Assembly: GCA_965237625.1 (NCBI GenBank)
Contig: CBDEGD010000012.1
Location: 186,001 to 250,000, forward strand
Direction: 5' to 3'
Length of the DNA stretch: 64,000 nt
Source: JABDIP01 sp965237625
GTDB taxonomy: Bacteria; Pseudomonadota; Alphaproteobacteria; DSM-16000; Inquilinaceae
Part shown: one piece after another, positions 16,836 through 26,058 of the stretch
Layout: every line of letters starts with the position of its first letter
Numbering within the stretch: position 1 is the first letter of the stretch
The notes under the pieces: generated by a model
Told to the model about the DNA's origin: nothing
What the model saw: the letters and a program-made list of their open reading frames with translations, nothing else
The model's database searches: none
Translations under genes and position numbers: made by a program

Positions 16836-16998
16836 CATGCAAGGGGGAGCGCTGAACTCTCCGAAATGTACCGGCACCCGATCCGGCACCGGATATTCAT
16901 CCGCGACACGGTGGAACCCGGCCACCGCAAGTAACGGGTCGTTATCCCCCTCGCCACCACCTACCCTGCAGCAGCCGGTGAAAACAGGGAGTCCAGGC

Positions 16999-17934
16999 AT
17001 GAAGAACCAAAGCATGACCGCGGGCGTCTGGGCCCTGCTGATCCTCCTATCGGTTCTGTGGGGCGGTTCGTTCTTCTTCGTCGAATTGGCGCTGGTCGGG
17101 TTTGGCCCGTTCACCCTGGTGACCGGCCGCGTCGGGCTGGGCGCCTTGGCCCTGCTGATCTTCGTCTATGCGACGGGACATCGGATGCCACGCTCAGCCG
17201 GCCTGTGGGGCGCCTTCGTCGTGATGGGCGCGCTGAACAACCTGATCCCGTTCACCCTGATCGCCTGGGGCCAGGTTTATATCGATAGCGGCCTGGCGGC
17301 GATCCTGAACGCCACGACGCCGCTGTTCACGGTGCTGTTGGCCCATGTCCTGACCAGCGACGAGCGTTTGACGGCCGGTAAGTTGCTCGGGGTGGTGTTC
17401 GGGCTGATCGGCGTCGCGGTGCTGATCGGGCCGGACGCACTCAACGGTCTCAGCGTCCAAGGCATCGGCCAGATCGCAGTGCTGATCGCCGCGCTTTCCT
17501 ATGGTTTTGCCGGGATCTTCGGGCGGCGCTTCAAGGAAATTCCGCCGGCGGTTTCGGCTGCTGGCATGCTGACGACCAGCACCTTCATGGTGGCGCCCTT
17601 GGCCCTGCTGATCGAGCATCCTTGGACGGCGACTCCCGGCGTCGCGGCACTGCTCTCGGTCCTGGGTTTGGCGATCCTCTGCACGGCCCTCGCCTATCTG
17701 CTCTATTTCCGCATCCTGGCCCGGGCAGGAGCGACCAATCTGCTGCTGGTCACCTTCCTGCTCCCGGTCAGCGCCCTCATCCTCGGCGTCGCCTTCCTCG
17801 GTGAGCGACCCGAATGGACGGCTTTCGCAGGCATGGCGCTGATTTTCGCAGGCTTGGCGGCGGTCGACGGCCGGGTCGCCGTGCTCTTCAGAACAGCCGA
17901 GGCGGGCCCGGCAAAACGCGGACGGCAAGGCTGA
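16999..17934 (+). CDS. EamA/DMT-family transporter
   Basis: 311-aa inner-membrane protein with ten predicted helices in two EamA repeats (for example WALLILLSVLWGGSFFFVELAL at the start and LIFAGLAAVDGRVAVLF at the end). Such proteins export metabolites or amino acids; the substrate is not evident. ATG 16999 is chosen because the upstream 54 codons lie in non-homologous sequence next to the IS element. GGGAG occurs 7-11 nt upstream. Confidence 0.88.
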   Translation: MKNQSMTAGVWALLILLSVLWGGSFFFVELALVGFGPFTLVTGRVGLGALALLIFVYATGHRMPRSAGLWGAFVVMGALNNLIPFTLIAWGQVYIDSGLAAILNATTPLFTVLLAHVLTSDERLTAGKLLGVVFGLIGVAVLIGPDALNGLSVQGIGQIAVLIAALSYGFAGIFGRRFKEIPPAVSAAGMLTTSTFMVAPLALLIEHPWTATPGVAALLSVLGLAILCTALAYLLYFRILARAGATNLLLVTFLLPVSALILGVAFLGERPEWTAFAGMALIFAGLAAVDGRVAVLFRTAEAGPAKRGRQG

Positions 17935-18036
17935 AGCCGTATCGCTCTGGATCAGTTGAGGCTGGGCTCATCCGATCCGGCACCGGTCCGTGCATCTCGG
18001 CCATTGAAATGGGCGGCCGTGATCGCGCCGGACGGT

Positions 18037-19326
18037 CTATTCGGAACGGTATGCCGGAAAATGAAGGCGCACCGTTGTCCCAACCCCGGGCTCGCTCTCC
18101 AAGGTCAGCTCTCCGTCGTGCAGCCTCATGAACTGGCTGGCCAGCGAAAGCCCTAGACCGGTTCCGCCCTGCGTCCGGGTGGTTGCATTGCCGACCTGTC
18201 CGAACGGCACCAGGCAGGTCTGCAAATCCTTCGCGGCGATGCCGATCCCGGAATCAGCAACCGAAACGATCAGGCCACCTTCCGGCTCCAAACCGGCCGC
18301 TACACGGATTTCGCCGCCTGCTTTGGTGAACTTGATACCGTTCCCGACCAGATTGACCAGCATCTGCATGACCAATTGCGGGTCGGCCTTGAGCAATGGC
18401 AGATCCTCCGGTGTGGTCATGACGAAGTGGAGATCCGCTCTGCGCGTCTGTTCGATGAACATGGTCTGGCAATCACGCATGATCGCCGGGATATCGACCC
18501 ACTCGTCATGGGCGGATACCTCACCCTTCTCGGCCCTTACATAGTCGAGCACCGAATCCACGAACCGCGCCAGATGAGCGCCGCTGGCATTGATGTGCCG
18601 CGCATATTGGAGATATCTCTCATTGTCGATCGGCCCGAACAACTCCCTCTCAAGCGCTTCGCTGAACCCCATGATGGCGTTTAACGGCGTTCGCAGCTCG
18701 TGCGAGAGAGACGCGATGAACAGCATCTGCGCCCTTTGGGCCGCATCCTTTTCGAATGCCGGTATATCGGTACCCCGCGGCGATAGGCCGCCGGCATCCG
18801 GCCAGCGGGTCGGTTCCGCGAGAGCGCCGCCGCCGTGGCTGAGATGCCCGCAATACATTTCCCGCATCACGATCGCCGCAAGGTCGGTGAGAGTGGCCAT
18901 TTCCGACGCGCCAAACGCATTGTGCGGCTTCCGGTCGATGAGGCACAAAGTGCCCAGCCGAAACCCCTTGGCGGTGATTAGCGGCGCGCCTGCGTAGAAC
19001 CGGATCTTCGGCTCGCCGGTGACGAGCGGAGTCTCCGCGAACCGCTGGTCTCTGGCGGCATCCAGAACGACGAACACGTCCTTGTTCATGATCGCATGGC
19101 CGCAGAACGATATCTCCCGGGGCGTTTCCAGCTCGTCCAGGCCGGTTCGTGAGATGAACCATTGCCGTGCGGAATCCACCAGCGAGATCACCGCGATCGG
19201 GACATCGAAGCAGCGAGACGCCAACCGGGTGATGAGGTCGAAGCGCTCTTCCGGCTCGACGTCGAGCACATTGAAATGCTCCAGAATGGCAAGCCGGAAC
19301 TGCTCATTGAATGGGACCGGGATCAT
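18037..19326 (-). CDS. GAF-domain sensor histidine kinase
   Basis: 429-aa soluble sensor kinase. Residues about 25-165 form a GAF domain (FDVPIAVISLVDSARQWFISRTGLD, FCGHAIMN, YAGAPLIT, LGTLCLIDRKP), a type common in kinases that read small molecules or light. The HisKA H-box is FIASLSHELRTPLNAIMGF. The ATPase domain has the N-box VNLVGNGIKFTKAG, G1 DSGIGI, F-box FGQV and G2 GGTGLGLSL. No transmembrane segment. No response regulator is adjacent, so it is an orphan kinase here. The 278 nt upstream are AT-rich near 19490-19545 and hold no gene. Confidence 0.9.
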   Translation of the reverse strand: MIPVPFNEQFRLAILEHFNVLDVEPEERFDLITRLASRCFDVPIAVISLVDSARQWFISRTGLDELETPREISFCGHAIMNKDVFVVLDAARDQRFAETPLVTGEPKIRFYAGAPLITAKGFRLGTLCLIDRKPHNAFGASEMATLTDLAAIVMREMYCGHLSHGGGALAEPTRWPDAGGLSPRGTDIPAFEKDAAQRAQMLFIASLSHELRTPLNAIMGFSEALERELFGPIDNERYLQYARHINASGAHLARFVDSVLDYVRAEKGEVSAHDEWVDIPAIMRDCQTMFIEQTRRADLHFVMTTPEDLPLLKADPQLVMQMLVNLVGNGIKFTKAGGEIRVAAGLEPEGGLIVSVADSGIGIAAKDLQTCLVPFGQVGNATTRTQGGTGLGLSLASQFMRLHDGELTLESEPGVGTTVRLHFPAYRSE

Positions 19327-19604
19327 CGGGCACCTTGCTCGACAGAGGGGCGTATCAAATATCGCGACGACCGCGGTGTTCTCGTCATGTCACGAGCACC
19401 CTGGCGGCGGCATCAACCCACTGTGATCACCGGGCAGCCAACTATTTCGAGAGCAGTTCCCGGAACTTCTCTATCTTATGTAGAGTCGGCGTAGATATGC
19501 TATTATCCTTATATAGAACCTCTAATTTACTCAACCCATACTTACGGATATTGAGCCACGGTGCCAATGCACCCAAACCTGCCCAGAGCGTTGAAGTTTC
19601 GGAC

Positions 19605-20249
19605 CTAATCGGAAGTCTGCTCGCCGGCCGCGATCGCTACCGGCAGCAGGTTCTCGGGCGGCGACAGCGGGCAGGTCCAGCCCGGATAGTGGGCGCAGGA
19701 CGGGTTGTAGGCGAAGTTGAAATCGACGGTCAGCCGGCCCTCCGCGAAACCCAAATCGGCGCCCTTGATACTGTCCAGCACATAGCGGCCACCACCGAAC
19801 GTTTCCTTGCCTGAGCTGGCGTCGCTGAAAGGCAGGAACAGCCCGCCGCCATAGCCCCGAATCCAATAGACTGTCAGCTCACCGCCCAGCGCCTGCGCCA
19901 GACCTTCGGTGCGTGCGAATGGCTGCAAGGAGATCGTGCCATCGGCGCCAAGGTCGATCTGCACCGACTTGGGCCGGTCCAGCGAGGTCAAGGCCAGATG
20001 AAAGCGATAGCGCGGGTCATAGTCGAAATAGGGTAGCCCCTTGAAGGCTGCCTTTCCGATCACCGAGAGCGGCGATTGCGGGTGATGCTGGAACAGCCGG
20101 TCGCGTTCGGATCGCCAATGCCACCAGGACGCCACCGGATCGGCGGCGGCCCGGACTTGAGCGTAGAGTTCGGAGATCCGTCGGCGCCAATCCGCCAATT
20201 CCGCCCAACGGGCAGGCGTCGCGTCGGACTCGTCCTGCGGCGCGTCCAT
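19605..20249 (-). CDS. DUF1684 domain protein
   Basis: 214-aa protein matching DUF1684: WRSERDRLFQHHPQSPL, FKGLPYFDYDPRYRF, VYWIRGYGGGLFLPFSDASSG, and the conserved NFAYNPSCAHYPGWTCPLSPPENLLPVAI end. The fold is thought to be beta-rich and no reaction is established. Start choice: an ATG at 20258 is only 0 nt from AGGAG, while ATG 20249 lies 9-10 nt from it, so 20249 is preferred. It starts 34 nt after the ATP-grasp gene stop, so the two are almost certainly co-transcribed. Confidence 0.85.
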   Translation of the reverse strand: MDAPQDESDATPARWAELADWRRRISELYAQVRAAADPVASWWHWRSERDRLFQHHPQSPLSVIGKAAFKGLPYFDYDPRYRFHLALTSLDRPKSVQIDLGADGTISLQPFARTEGLAQALGGELTVYWIRGYGGGLFLPFSDASSGKETFGGGRYVLDSIKGADLGFAEGRLTVDFNFAYNPSCAHYPGWTCPLSPPENLLPVAIAAGEQTSD

Positions 20250-20283
20250 GTGCCCCATCTCCTGTGCACCGCTTAGGCGGCGT

Positions 20284-21216
20284 TCAGACGGCGGCGCGAA
20301 TTTCCTCCAGCCGCGCCAGTTCGTCGCCGAGGAAGCGCGCCAGGGCCCCCATGCCGGAGCGGCCCGCCCGCGCCTCGGCATCGGGATTGTAGTTCGTATT
20401 CGTGTTGATGTCGTATGTGAAGATCGTGCCGTCGCCATCGACGATGAACTCGATGCCGGCGACCTCGATGCCATTGGCGGCCAGGAACCGTTCGTATTGC
20501 TCCTGAAGATTGCGGTCGATAGTGTCGACGATGGTGAATTTCGGCACCGGCGGCCCGCCATCGACCGTGCAGGCATCGGCCGGGCAAAGCTCGAAGCCGA
20601 GCGACGTGTCGACCCGAACCGCATACAGGAACCGGCCGCCGACGAATTCGGCCCGGGTGATGAAGGGCGCCGGCGCCTTGATATACTCCTGTACCAATGC
20701 CACGCCATCGACCGGTGGCTCGTAGGCATCCGACCGCACATGATCGATGAGTGCTTCGGCGGTGTCGAACAGCAGCACGCCATGACCCTTGCCGCCGCGA
20801 TTGGGCTTCAGGATGACCGGGCCGGCGCCAAATCTGCGCACGGCGTCGATCACCGCGTCGCCGCCGACCGCGGCGATACTGCGTGGCGTTCGGATGCCGT
20901 GGGCGGACAGTGCGGCATATTGCCTGACTTTGCTGACCTCCAGCTCAAGCGCCCGGCCATCGTTCACCACCCGCCGGCCGTGGGCCTCGAGCCAGGCGAG
21001 CACACCGGCGGTCAGTTCCGGCGCGTGACGATGGTCGCGGGTGAAAGAGGACGCGCTCATGCGATTGTAGAACACGCCTTGCGGCGGCGTTGCCGCAAGG
21101 TCGATCACACCCTGGTCGAGAAACCATTCCTCATAGGGTAAGCCCTGGACGGCGAAGGCTTGGCGCAGGGGTGACAGCCACGCCGCATTCTCGTGAAGCA
21201 CATAGATTTTCGACAC
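20284..21216 (-). CDS. RimK-like ATP-grasp ligase
   Basis: About 310 aa. The ATP-grasp core is visible: PVILKPNRGGKGHGV (nucleotide-binding lysine and glycine loop), VALVQEYIKA, and the metal-binding end IEFIVDGDGTIFTYDINTNTNYN. Such enzymes join a carboxylate to an amine through an acyl phosphate, for example adding glutamate. The N-terminal KIYVLHENAAWLSPLRQAF is a typical pre-ATP-grasp lobe. The GTG at 21216, 8 nt after GAGGG, is preferred to the GTG at 21264. Downstream partner is the DUF1684 gene; the acceptor and product are unknown. Confidence 0.82.
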   Translation of the reverse strand: MSKIYVLHENAAWLSPLRQAFAVQGLPYEEWFLDQGVIDLAATPPQGVFYNRMSASSFTRDHRHAPELTAGVLAWLEAHGRRVVNDGRALELEVSKVRQYAALSAHGIRTPRSIAAVGGDAVIDAVRRFGAGPVILKPNRGGKGHGVLLFDTAEALIDHVRSDAYEPPVDGVALVQEYIKAPAPFITRAEFVGGRFLYAVRVDTSLGFELCPADACTVDGGPPVPKFTIVDTIDRNLQEQYERFLAANGIEVAGIEFIVDGDGTIFTYDINTNTNYNPDAEARAGRSGMGALARFLGDELARLEEIRAAV

Positions 21217-21347
21217 TTCCCCACCCTCTTGGCACAAGCTGCCGTGAATTTTTTCAATAAACACAGATTAGGTGTGAAAATAGATCATTCAATCCAAAGT
21301 TTTTGTGTTGAATGATCGACCGTTGGGGTCATATGCCCCGGAATCGC

Positions 21348-21372
21348 AAAGGACGCCCGGATGGGCGCCCTT
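21348..21372 (-). terminator. Rho-independent terminator of the secreted-protein gene
   Basis: Read on the minus strand, AAGGGCGCCC-ATCC-GGGCGTCCTT forms a 10-bp stem (one G-T pair) followed by T residues, 50 nt past the stop at 21422. Confidence 0.7.
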
Positions 21373-21421
21373 CACATAGCGGCACGAAATTCGGTCCCGG
21401 GGCAATGCGCCCCAGGCGGTT

Positions 21422-22753
21422 CTATTCCGAGGAGACGATCAGGAACTCCGGCTCCAGGAAGAAGAAGCCGGTCTGCAAGGTGCGGAACAACCGGCCCGGA
21501 CGATCGTCATCCGCCTTGCCGCCGCGCAGGGTGACCACGGCCACCGAGCGGCCGCCGGGGACCGCCTCGAAGACATGCGACGCGACCGTCAGGTCGAACG
21601 CGGCGCCGAGCGCGATCTTGCGCGACAGCGGCACATAGCTGGCGACCCGGCTGGTGACCGCGTTGGCCGCGGCTGCCGCCTGGTCCGGCCGGTCGTAGAC
21701 CAATGCCACCAAGGCGACTTCCTGTCCGTCATCTTGGCGGTCGGCCATGACCGCGAGCCGGTAGGGCGGCAACTGACCGGGCAGGCGGCCCTGCAGGATT
21801 TCGGCAAAGGCCTCGCGTTGGTCAATGTCAGCGGTCGGGCCAAGCTTATTGAGGCTGACGCTGAAGGCGGTGAATTCGCGCCGGGTGAAGATGGCGCGCA
21901 ACAGCGCACCGTCGAAACGGCCACGATCAGTGATCGCGGCGGCCGCCGCACGAAAATCGCCGTCATCGGCCAGGGAGCGTACGGTGCCGCGCGCGGTGGC
22001 CGCGATATCGTCGATCATCGCCCAATCGCTGCTGCCCGCCAACACGCCGGGCAGGGTCACGATCCGTGCCGCATGGCCCTGCTGGATTCCGAAGGGATCG
22101 GTGCTCCGGCTGCCAAGGGCGCCCGCCGCTTCGATGGCGGCGGTGCGGATTTCACGATCGTTGAACCGGTGCCAGACCAGTACGCCGCCATTCTGCTGGA
22201 CTTCGAATTCCCGCTCAGCCAAGGCCGGCGCGATGGTCCGCAGATCCGTCAATCCGGGGCCGCCACCCAAAAGCATGCCGCTGGCCGGTGGGCCGCCGAT
22301 GGCCAGCGCCCGATCGATTTCGAGCCAATCCACGCCGAGTACTTCGGGCAGCCGGCGGAAGGCGCTGGTCGCCGTCGGCAACGCCCGCGCCAGGCTTTCG
22401 CCCGGCAACTCGTCGGCGACGTAGAGCGGATCGAACTCGACCCGCGACAGGGCCGCTGACCAGGATGCGAATTCTGCATCGCCCAGCGCGTCGAGGTCTT
22501 CAAGGCTGCCGGGCCGCGGCGCATCGGCGGCGATCTCCAGAGCGCGATAGTCGACATAATCGGCCATGATCTGCGCCGCACGGACCCGGGGCGTATCCGG
22601 CGCGTTGGCCAGCAATTCCAGGAGGCTGTCATAGTCGGGGCTGCGATTCTGCGCCCAGGCCGGAGCGCCCGCTCCAACGGCGATACCGAGAGCGGCCATA
22701 CCGAGAGCGGCCAACACAATAACAACTAAACCGAATCCCTGTCGGTGGCTCAT
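21422..22753 (-). CDS. Secreted protein of unknown function
   Basis: 443 aa. An N-terminal signal peptide (hydrophobic residues 8-33, ending near PAWAQ) indicates export to the periplasm. The mature chain is a mix of helices with no motif recognised; it carries no catalytic signature, no lipobox and no repeats that are obvious by eye. The C-terminal region has a basic/acidic patch GGKADDDRPGRLFRTL then a hydrophobic FFFLEPEFLIV. Single gene, followed by a clear terminator at 21348. Function not assigned. Confidence 0.75.
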   Translation of the reverse strand: MSHRQGFGLVVIVLAALGMAALGIAVGAGAPAWAQNRSPDYDSLLELLANAPDTPRVRAAQIMADYVDYRALEIAADAPRPGSLEDLDALGDAEFASWSAALSRVEFDPLYVADELPGESLARALPTATSAFRRLPEVLGVDWLEIDRALAIGGPPASGMLLGGGPGLTDLRTIAPALAEREFEVQQNGGVLVWHRFNDREIRTAAIEAAGALGSRSTDPFGIQQGHAARIVTLPGVLAGSSDWAMIDDIAATARGTVRSLADDGDFRAAAAAITDRGRFDGALLRAIFTRREFTAFSVSLNKLGPTADIDQREAFAEILQGRLPGQLPPYRLAVMADRQDDGQEVALVALVYDRPDQAAAAANAVTSRVASYVPLSRKIALGAAFDLTVASHVFEAVPGGRSVAVVTLRGGKADDDRPGRLFRTLQTGFFFLEPEFLIVSSE

Positions 22754-22939
22754 CGACGACCTCCTGTCGTGTTCGCTTTACAGCGGCACCGGCATGCGCT
22801 CATCGCGCATACGGTTAATTTTCCGTTAATTGTATTGTTCTACGGCAGACCGGCGAAATCAACAGGTTATTCTCGGGAGTTCTGGTGAGGGCGGAAGACT
22901 TGGGCGGGAAATTCGCAACCTCCCACCCCTTCCTTTCCC

Positions 22940-23009
22940 GTCATTCCCGCGAAGGCGGGAACCCAGCCGATCCCGACATCTCGTGGATTCCCGCCTTCGC
23001 GGGAATGAC
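22940..23009. repeat. Paired inverted repeat, family B (TCATTCCCGCG type)
   Basis: GTCATTCCCGCGAAGGCGGG at 22940 and its inverse ending GGGAATGAC at 23009. The same pair is at 42299-42358, 45759-45847 and 54399-54487. It lies in the roughly 370-nt gap before soeA, which otherwise shows only an AT-rich stretch near 22812-22840 and no gene. Confidence 0.85.
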
Positions 23010-23121
23010 AAGGGAGGAAGACTGCAGCCCTGCGAGCGGTCTCATTTTCGACGCTCTCGCACTTCGCCGCTAACACGCGCATCCAGATCGAAAAAAACAA
23101 TAGCGCCAGCCGTAAAAACCC

Positions 23122-26058
23122 GTGCGGGCCAAAGGGCGCGCGGTTACCATCGCGGCCTCTTTCCGGTGCTCAGGGAGAGTCGCCATTCCCGCCCGCCAAC
23201 CCCGCCTCGACACCTCGCCGCCGATCTCCGACGAGGTCAAGACGACCACCTGCTACATGTGCGCCTGCCGCTGCGGCATCAAAGTGCATCTGAAGGATGG
23301 TGCGGTCCGCTTCATCGAGGGCAATCGCGATCATCCGGTGAACCGGGGCGTGCTGTGCGCCAAGGGTTCGGCCGGGATCATGACCCAGGTTTCGCCGTCC
23401 CGGCTGCGCAAGCCGCTGAAGCGCATCGGCGAGCGCGGCACCGGGGCGTTCGAAGAGATCGAGTGGGACGAGGCGCTGGAGATCGCCGCCGGCTGGCTCG
23501 GCGATATCCGCAAGACCGACCCGCGCAAGCTCGCCTTTTTCACCGGCCGCGACCAGTCCCAGGCCCTGACCGGCTGGTGGGCCAGCCAGTTCGGCACCCC
23601 GAACTACGCCGCCCATGGCGGCTTCTGTTCGGTGAACATGGCGGCGGCCGGCCTGTACACCACCGGCGGCTCGTTCTGGGAATTCGGCGAGCCGGACTGG
23701 GAGCGCACCCGCTATTTCATGATGTTCGGCGTCGCCGAGGATCATGACAGCAACCCGATCAAGATCGGCCTGGGCAAGCTGAAGGCCCAGGGCGCGAAAT
23801 TCGTCTCGGTCAACCCGGTGCGTACCGGCTATCAGGCCATCGCCGATGAATGGATCGGCATCACCCCGGGCACCGACGGGCTGCTGATCCACGCGCTGAT
23901 CCATGAGTTGCTGAGCGCCGGCAAGGTCGATCTGGAGTATCTGGGCCGCTACACCAATGCAGGCTGGCTGGTGATCCAGGATCCGGGCGCGGCCGATGAC
24001 GGGTTGTTCGCCCGCGACGCCGAGGGCAAGCCCTTGTGCTGGGATGGGAAGGCCGGGGCGGCTGGGGCGCTGGTTTCCGCTTCGCCGCCGCCGGACCACA
24101 TGGCCTTCAAGGGCCGGTTCAAGCTCGAGGATGGCCGAGAGGCGGTGCCGGCCTTCGAGTTGCTGGCGCGGCGCTGCCTGGAAGACCGCTACGCGCCCGA
24201 TGCGGTCGCCGGCGAAACGGGCGTGTCGGCGGACACCATCCGCCGGTTGGCGGCGGAAATCGCCCATGCCGCCTTCGAAGAGACGGTAGTCATCGAGCAG
24301 CCTTGGACCGATTGGACCGGGCGGCGGCACGAGCGGATGATCGGCCGTCCGGTCAGCTTCCACGCCATGCGTGGCATCTCCGCCCATGCCAACGGATTCC
24401 ACACCTGCCGGGCGCTGCATCTGCTGCAGATCCTGCTGGGAGCGATCGATTGCCCCGGCGGCTTCCGCTACAAGCCCCCCTTCCCCAAGCCGATCCCGCC
24501 CGGCCCGAAACCCACCGGCCGATCCGAGCAGGTGGCGCCGAACACACCGATTCCCGGCATGCCGCTCGGCTTTCCAACGGGGCCTGAAGATCTGCTGGTA
24601 GAGCCGGACGGCAGCCCGAGCCGGATCGACAAGGCGTTCTCCTGGGATTCGCCCCTGGCCGTGCACGGCATGATGCACATGGTCATCAGCAATGCCTGGC
24701 GAGCCGACCCGTATCCGGTCGATACCCTGTTCTTGTTCATGGCGAACATGGCCTGGAATTCGTCGATGAATTCCACCGATACCGCCGCCATGCTGACCGA
24801 CCGCGATCCGATCACCGGCGAGTACAAGATCCCGCACATCATCTATGCGGACGCCTTCAATTCCGAGATGGTGGGCTATGCGGATCTGGTGTTGCCGGAC
24901 ACCACCTATCTGGAGCGCTGGGACTGCATCTCCCTGCTCGACCGGCCGATCTGCGAGGCCGACGGAGTGGCGGATTCGATCCGCCAGCCGGTGGTCGAGC
25001 TGGATCGCGACGTGCGGCCCTTCCAGGATGTGCTGATCGCGCTGGGCGCCAAGATTGGCCTGCCGGGCTTCACCAACGAGGACGGCGGCGCAAAATATCC
25101 CGGCGGATACAGCGACTACATCGTCAATCACGAACGCAAGCCCGGCATCGGCCCGCTGGCCGGATGGCGCGGCGCCGACGGGTCAAAATCCGGTCGTGGC
25201 GAGGTGAACCCCAACCAGCTCGACCGCTACATCGAGAATGGCTGTTTCTGGCAACACCATTTCGAGCCGGAAGAGAAGTTTTTCAAATTCGCCAACAAGG
25301 CCTATCTGGAGCGTGCGGTATCGCTCGGGCTGATCGACCATGCCGCGCCGATCGTCATGCAGATCTACAGCGAGGTGCTGCAGAAATTCCGCCTGTCGGC
25401 GCGCGGCCACGGGCCGGTGCAGCCGCCGGAAAGCAAGCGCGAACGGGTCGAGACGTATTTCGATCCCCTGCCCTTCTGGTACCGGCCCTTCGACATCGAG
25501 GCGGCAGAAGCGCACGGCAATCTGCCGCTGCATGCCGTCACCCAACGGCCGATGGCGATGTACCATAGCTGGGGTTCGCAGAACGCCTGGCTGCGGCAGA
25601 TCCATGGCAGCAACCCGCTCTACATCCCGCGCGCCCTGGCCGACAAATCCGGCCTGGACGATGGCGACTGGGTCTGGGTGATCGGCCGGCATGGCAAGGT
25701 GAAGGCCCGCATCCGCGCCATGGAGGGCGTCAACGACCACACCGTGTGGACCTGGAACGCGATCGGCAAGCGCGGCGGCACCTGGGGGCTGGATCCCGGC
25801 GCGCCGGAGGCCAAGGAGGGCTTCCTGCTGAACCCGCTGATCCATGAATTGCTGCCGCCGGACGCCAATGGCTACTGCCATTCCAACGCCGATCCGGTGA
25901 CCGGACAGGCGGCCTGGTACGACCTCAAGGTCCGTCTGGAGAAAGCGACGGCGGAGGAGGTCGCCGAATTCGAGATGGCCCCGCTTCCGCGACCGCCCGG
26001 CCTGCCACCGTCGCCTGGGGAATGGCGTTACGGCGCGCCGAAGGGGCCGAGCCGATGA
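23122..26058 (+). CDS. soeA: Sulfite dehydrogenase (quinone) molybdopterin subunit SoeA
   Basis: Large catalytic subunit of the cytoplasmic, membrane-anchored sulfite-oxidising enzyme SoeABC (molybdopterin oxidoreductase family, about 957-978 aa). The N-terminal [4Fe-4S] ligands are CYMCACRCGI with the fourth Cys in GVLCAKGSAG, followed by the bis-MGD domains and the C-terminal dinucleotide-binding domain (AMYHSWGSQNAWLRQIHG, ANGYCHSNADPVTGQAAWYDL). No Tat signal is seen, as expected for the cytoplasmic enzyme. The start is odd: the first in-frame ATG lies inside the cysteine cluster, so the start must be GTG 23122 (no ribosome site) or ATT 23185, which follows AGGGAGAG by 5 nt. Genes for the FeS and membrane subunits follow. 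A related PSR/DMSO-type enzyme is the alternative. Confidence 0.85.
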   Translation: MRAKGRAVTIAASFRCSGRVAIPARQPRLDTSPPISDEVKTTTCYMCACRCGIKVHLKDGAVRFIEGNRDHPVNRGVLCAKGSAGIMTQVSPSRLRKPLKRIGERGTGAFEEIEWDEALEIAAGWLGDIRKTDPRKLAFFTGRDQSQALTGWWASQFGTPNYAAHGGFCSVNMAAAGLYTTGGSFWEFGEPDWERTRYFMMFGVAEDHDSNPIKIGLGKLKAQGAKFVSVNPVRTGYQAIADEWIGITPGTDGLLIHALIHELLSAGKVDLEYLGRYTNAGWLVIQDPGAADDGLFARDAEGKPLCWDGKAGAAGALVSASPPPDHMAFKGRFKLEDGREAVPAFELLARRCLEDRYAPDAVAGETGVSADTIRRLAAEIAHAAFEETVVIEQPWTDWTGRRHERMIGRPVSFHAMRGISAHANGFHTCRALHLLQILLGAIDCPGGFRYKPPFPKPIPPGPKPTGRSEQVAPNTPIPGMPLGFPTGPEDLLVEPDGSPSRIDKAFSWDSPLAVHGMMHMVISNAWRADPYPVDTLFLFMANMAWNSSMNSTDTAAMLTDRDPITGEYKIPHIIYADAFNSEMVGYADLVLPDTTYLERWDCISLLDRPICEADGVADSIRQPVVELDRDVRPFQDVLIALGAKIGLPGFTNEDGGAKYPGGYSDYIVNHERKPGIGPLAGWRGADGSKSGRGEVNPNQLDRYIENGCFWQHHFEPEEKFFKFANKAYLERAVSLGLIDHAAPIVMQIYSEVLQKFRLSARGHGPVQPPESKRERVETYFDPLPFWYRPFDIEAAEAHGNLPLHAVTQRPMAMYHSWGSQNAWLRQIHGSNPLYIPRALADKSGLDDGDWVWVIGRHGKVKARIRAMEGVNDHTVWTWNAIGKRGGTWGLDPGAPEAKEGFLLNPLIHELLPPDANGYCHSNADPVTGQAAWYDLKVRLEKATAEEVAEFEMAPLPRPPGLPPSPGEWRYGAPKGPSR

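Larger units (their letters stand above)
15681..16840 (-). mobile_element. IS110-family insertion sequence (boundaries approximate)
   Basis: Single-gene element encoding a DEDD transposase with short flanks: about 15 nt beyond the transposase stop and about 150 nt upstream of its start. IS110 elements lack the terminal inverted repeats of other IS families, so the ends cannot be fixed by eye. The left edge is set by the end of the repeat hairpin at 15680, the right edge near AACATGCAAGGGGG. The long upstream flank and short downstream flank match the IS110 group rather than the IS1111 group. Confidence 0.6.

Noticed and set aside
23170..25131. A 653-codon open frame antisense to soeA
   Set aside because: High-GC codon structure leaves the opposite frame open; its translation is rich in R, G, A, H and Q and resembles no family, while the sense frame is a complete SoeA.
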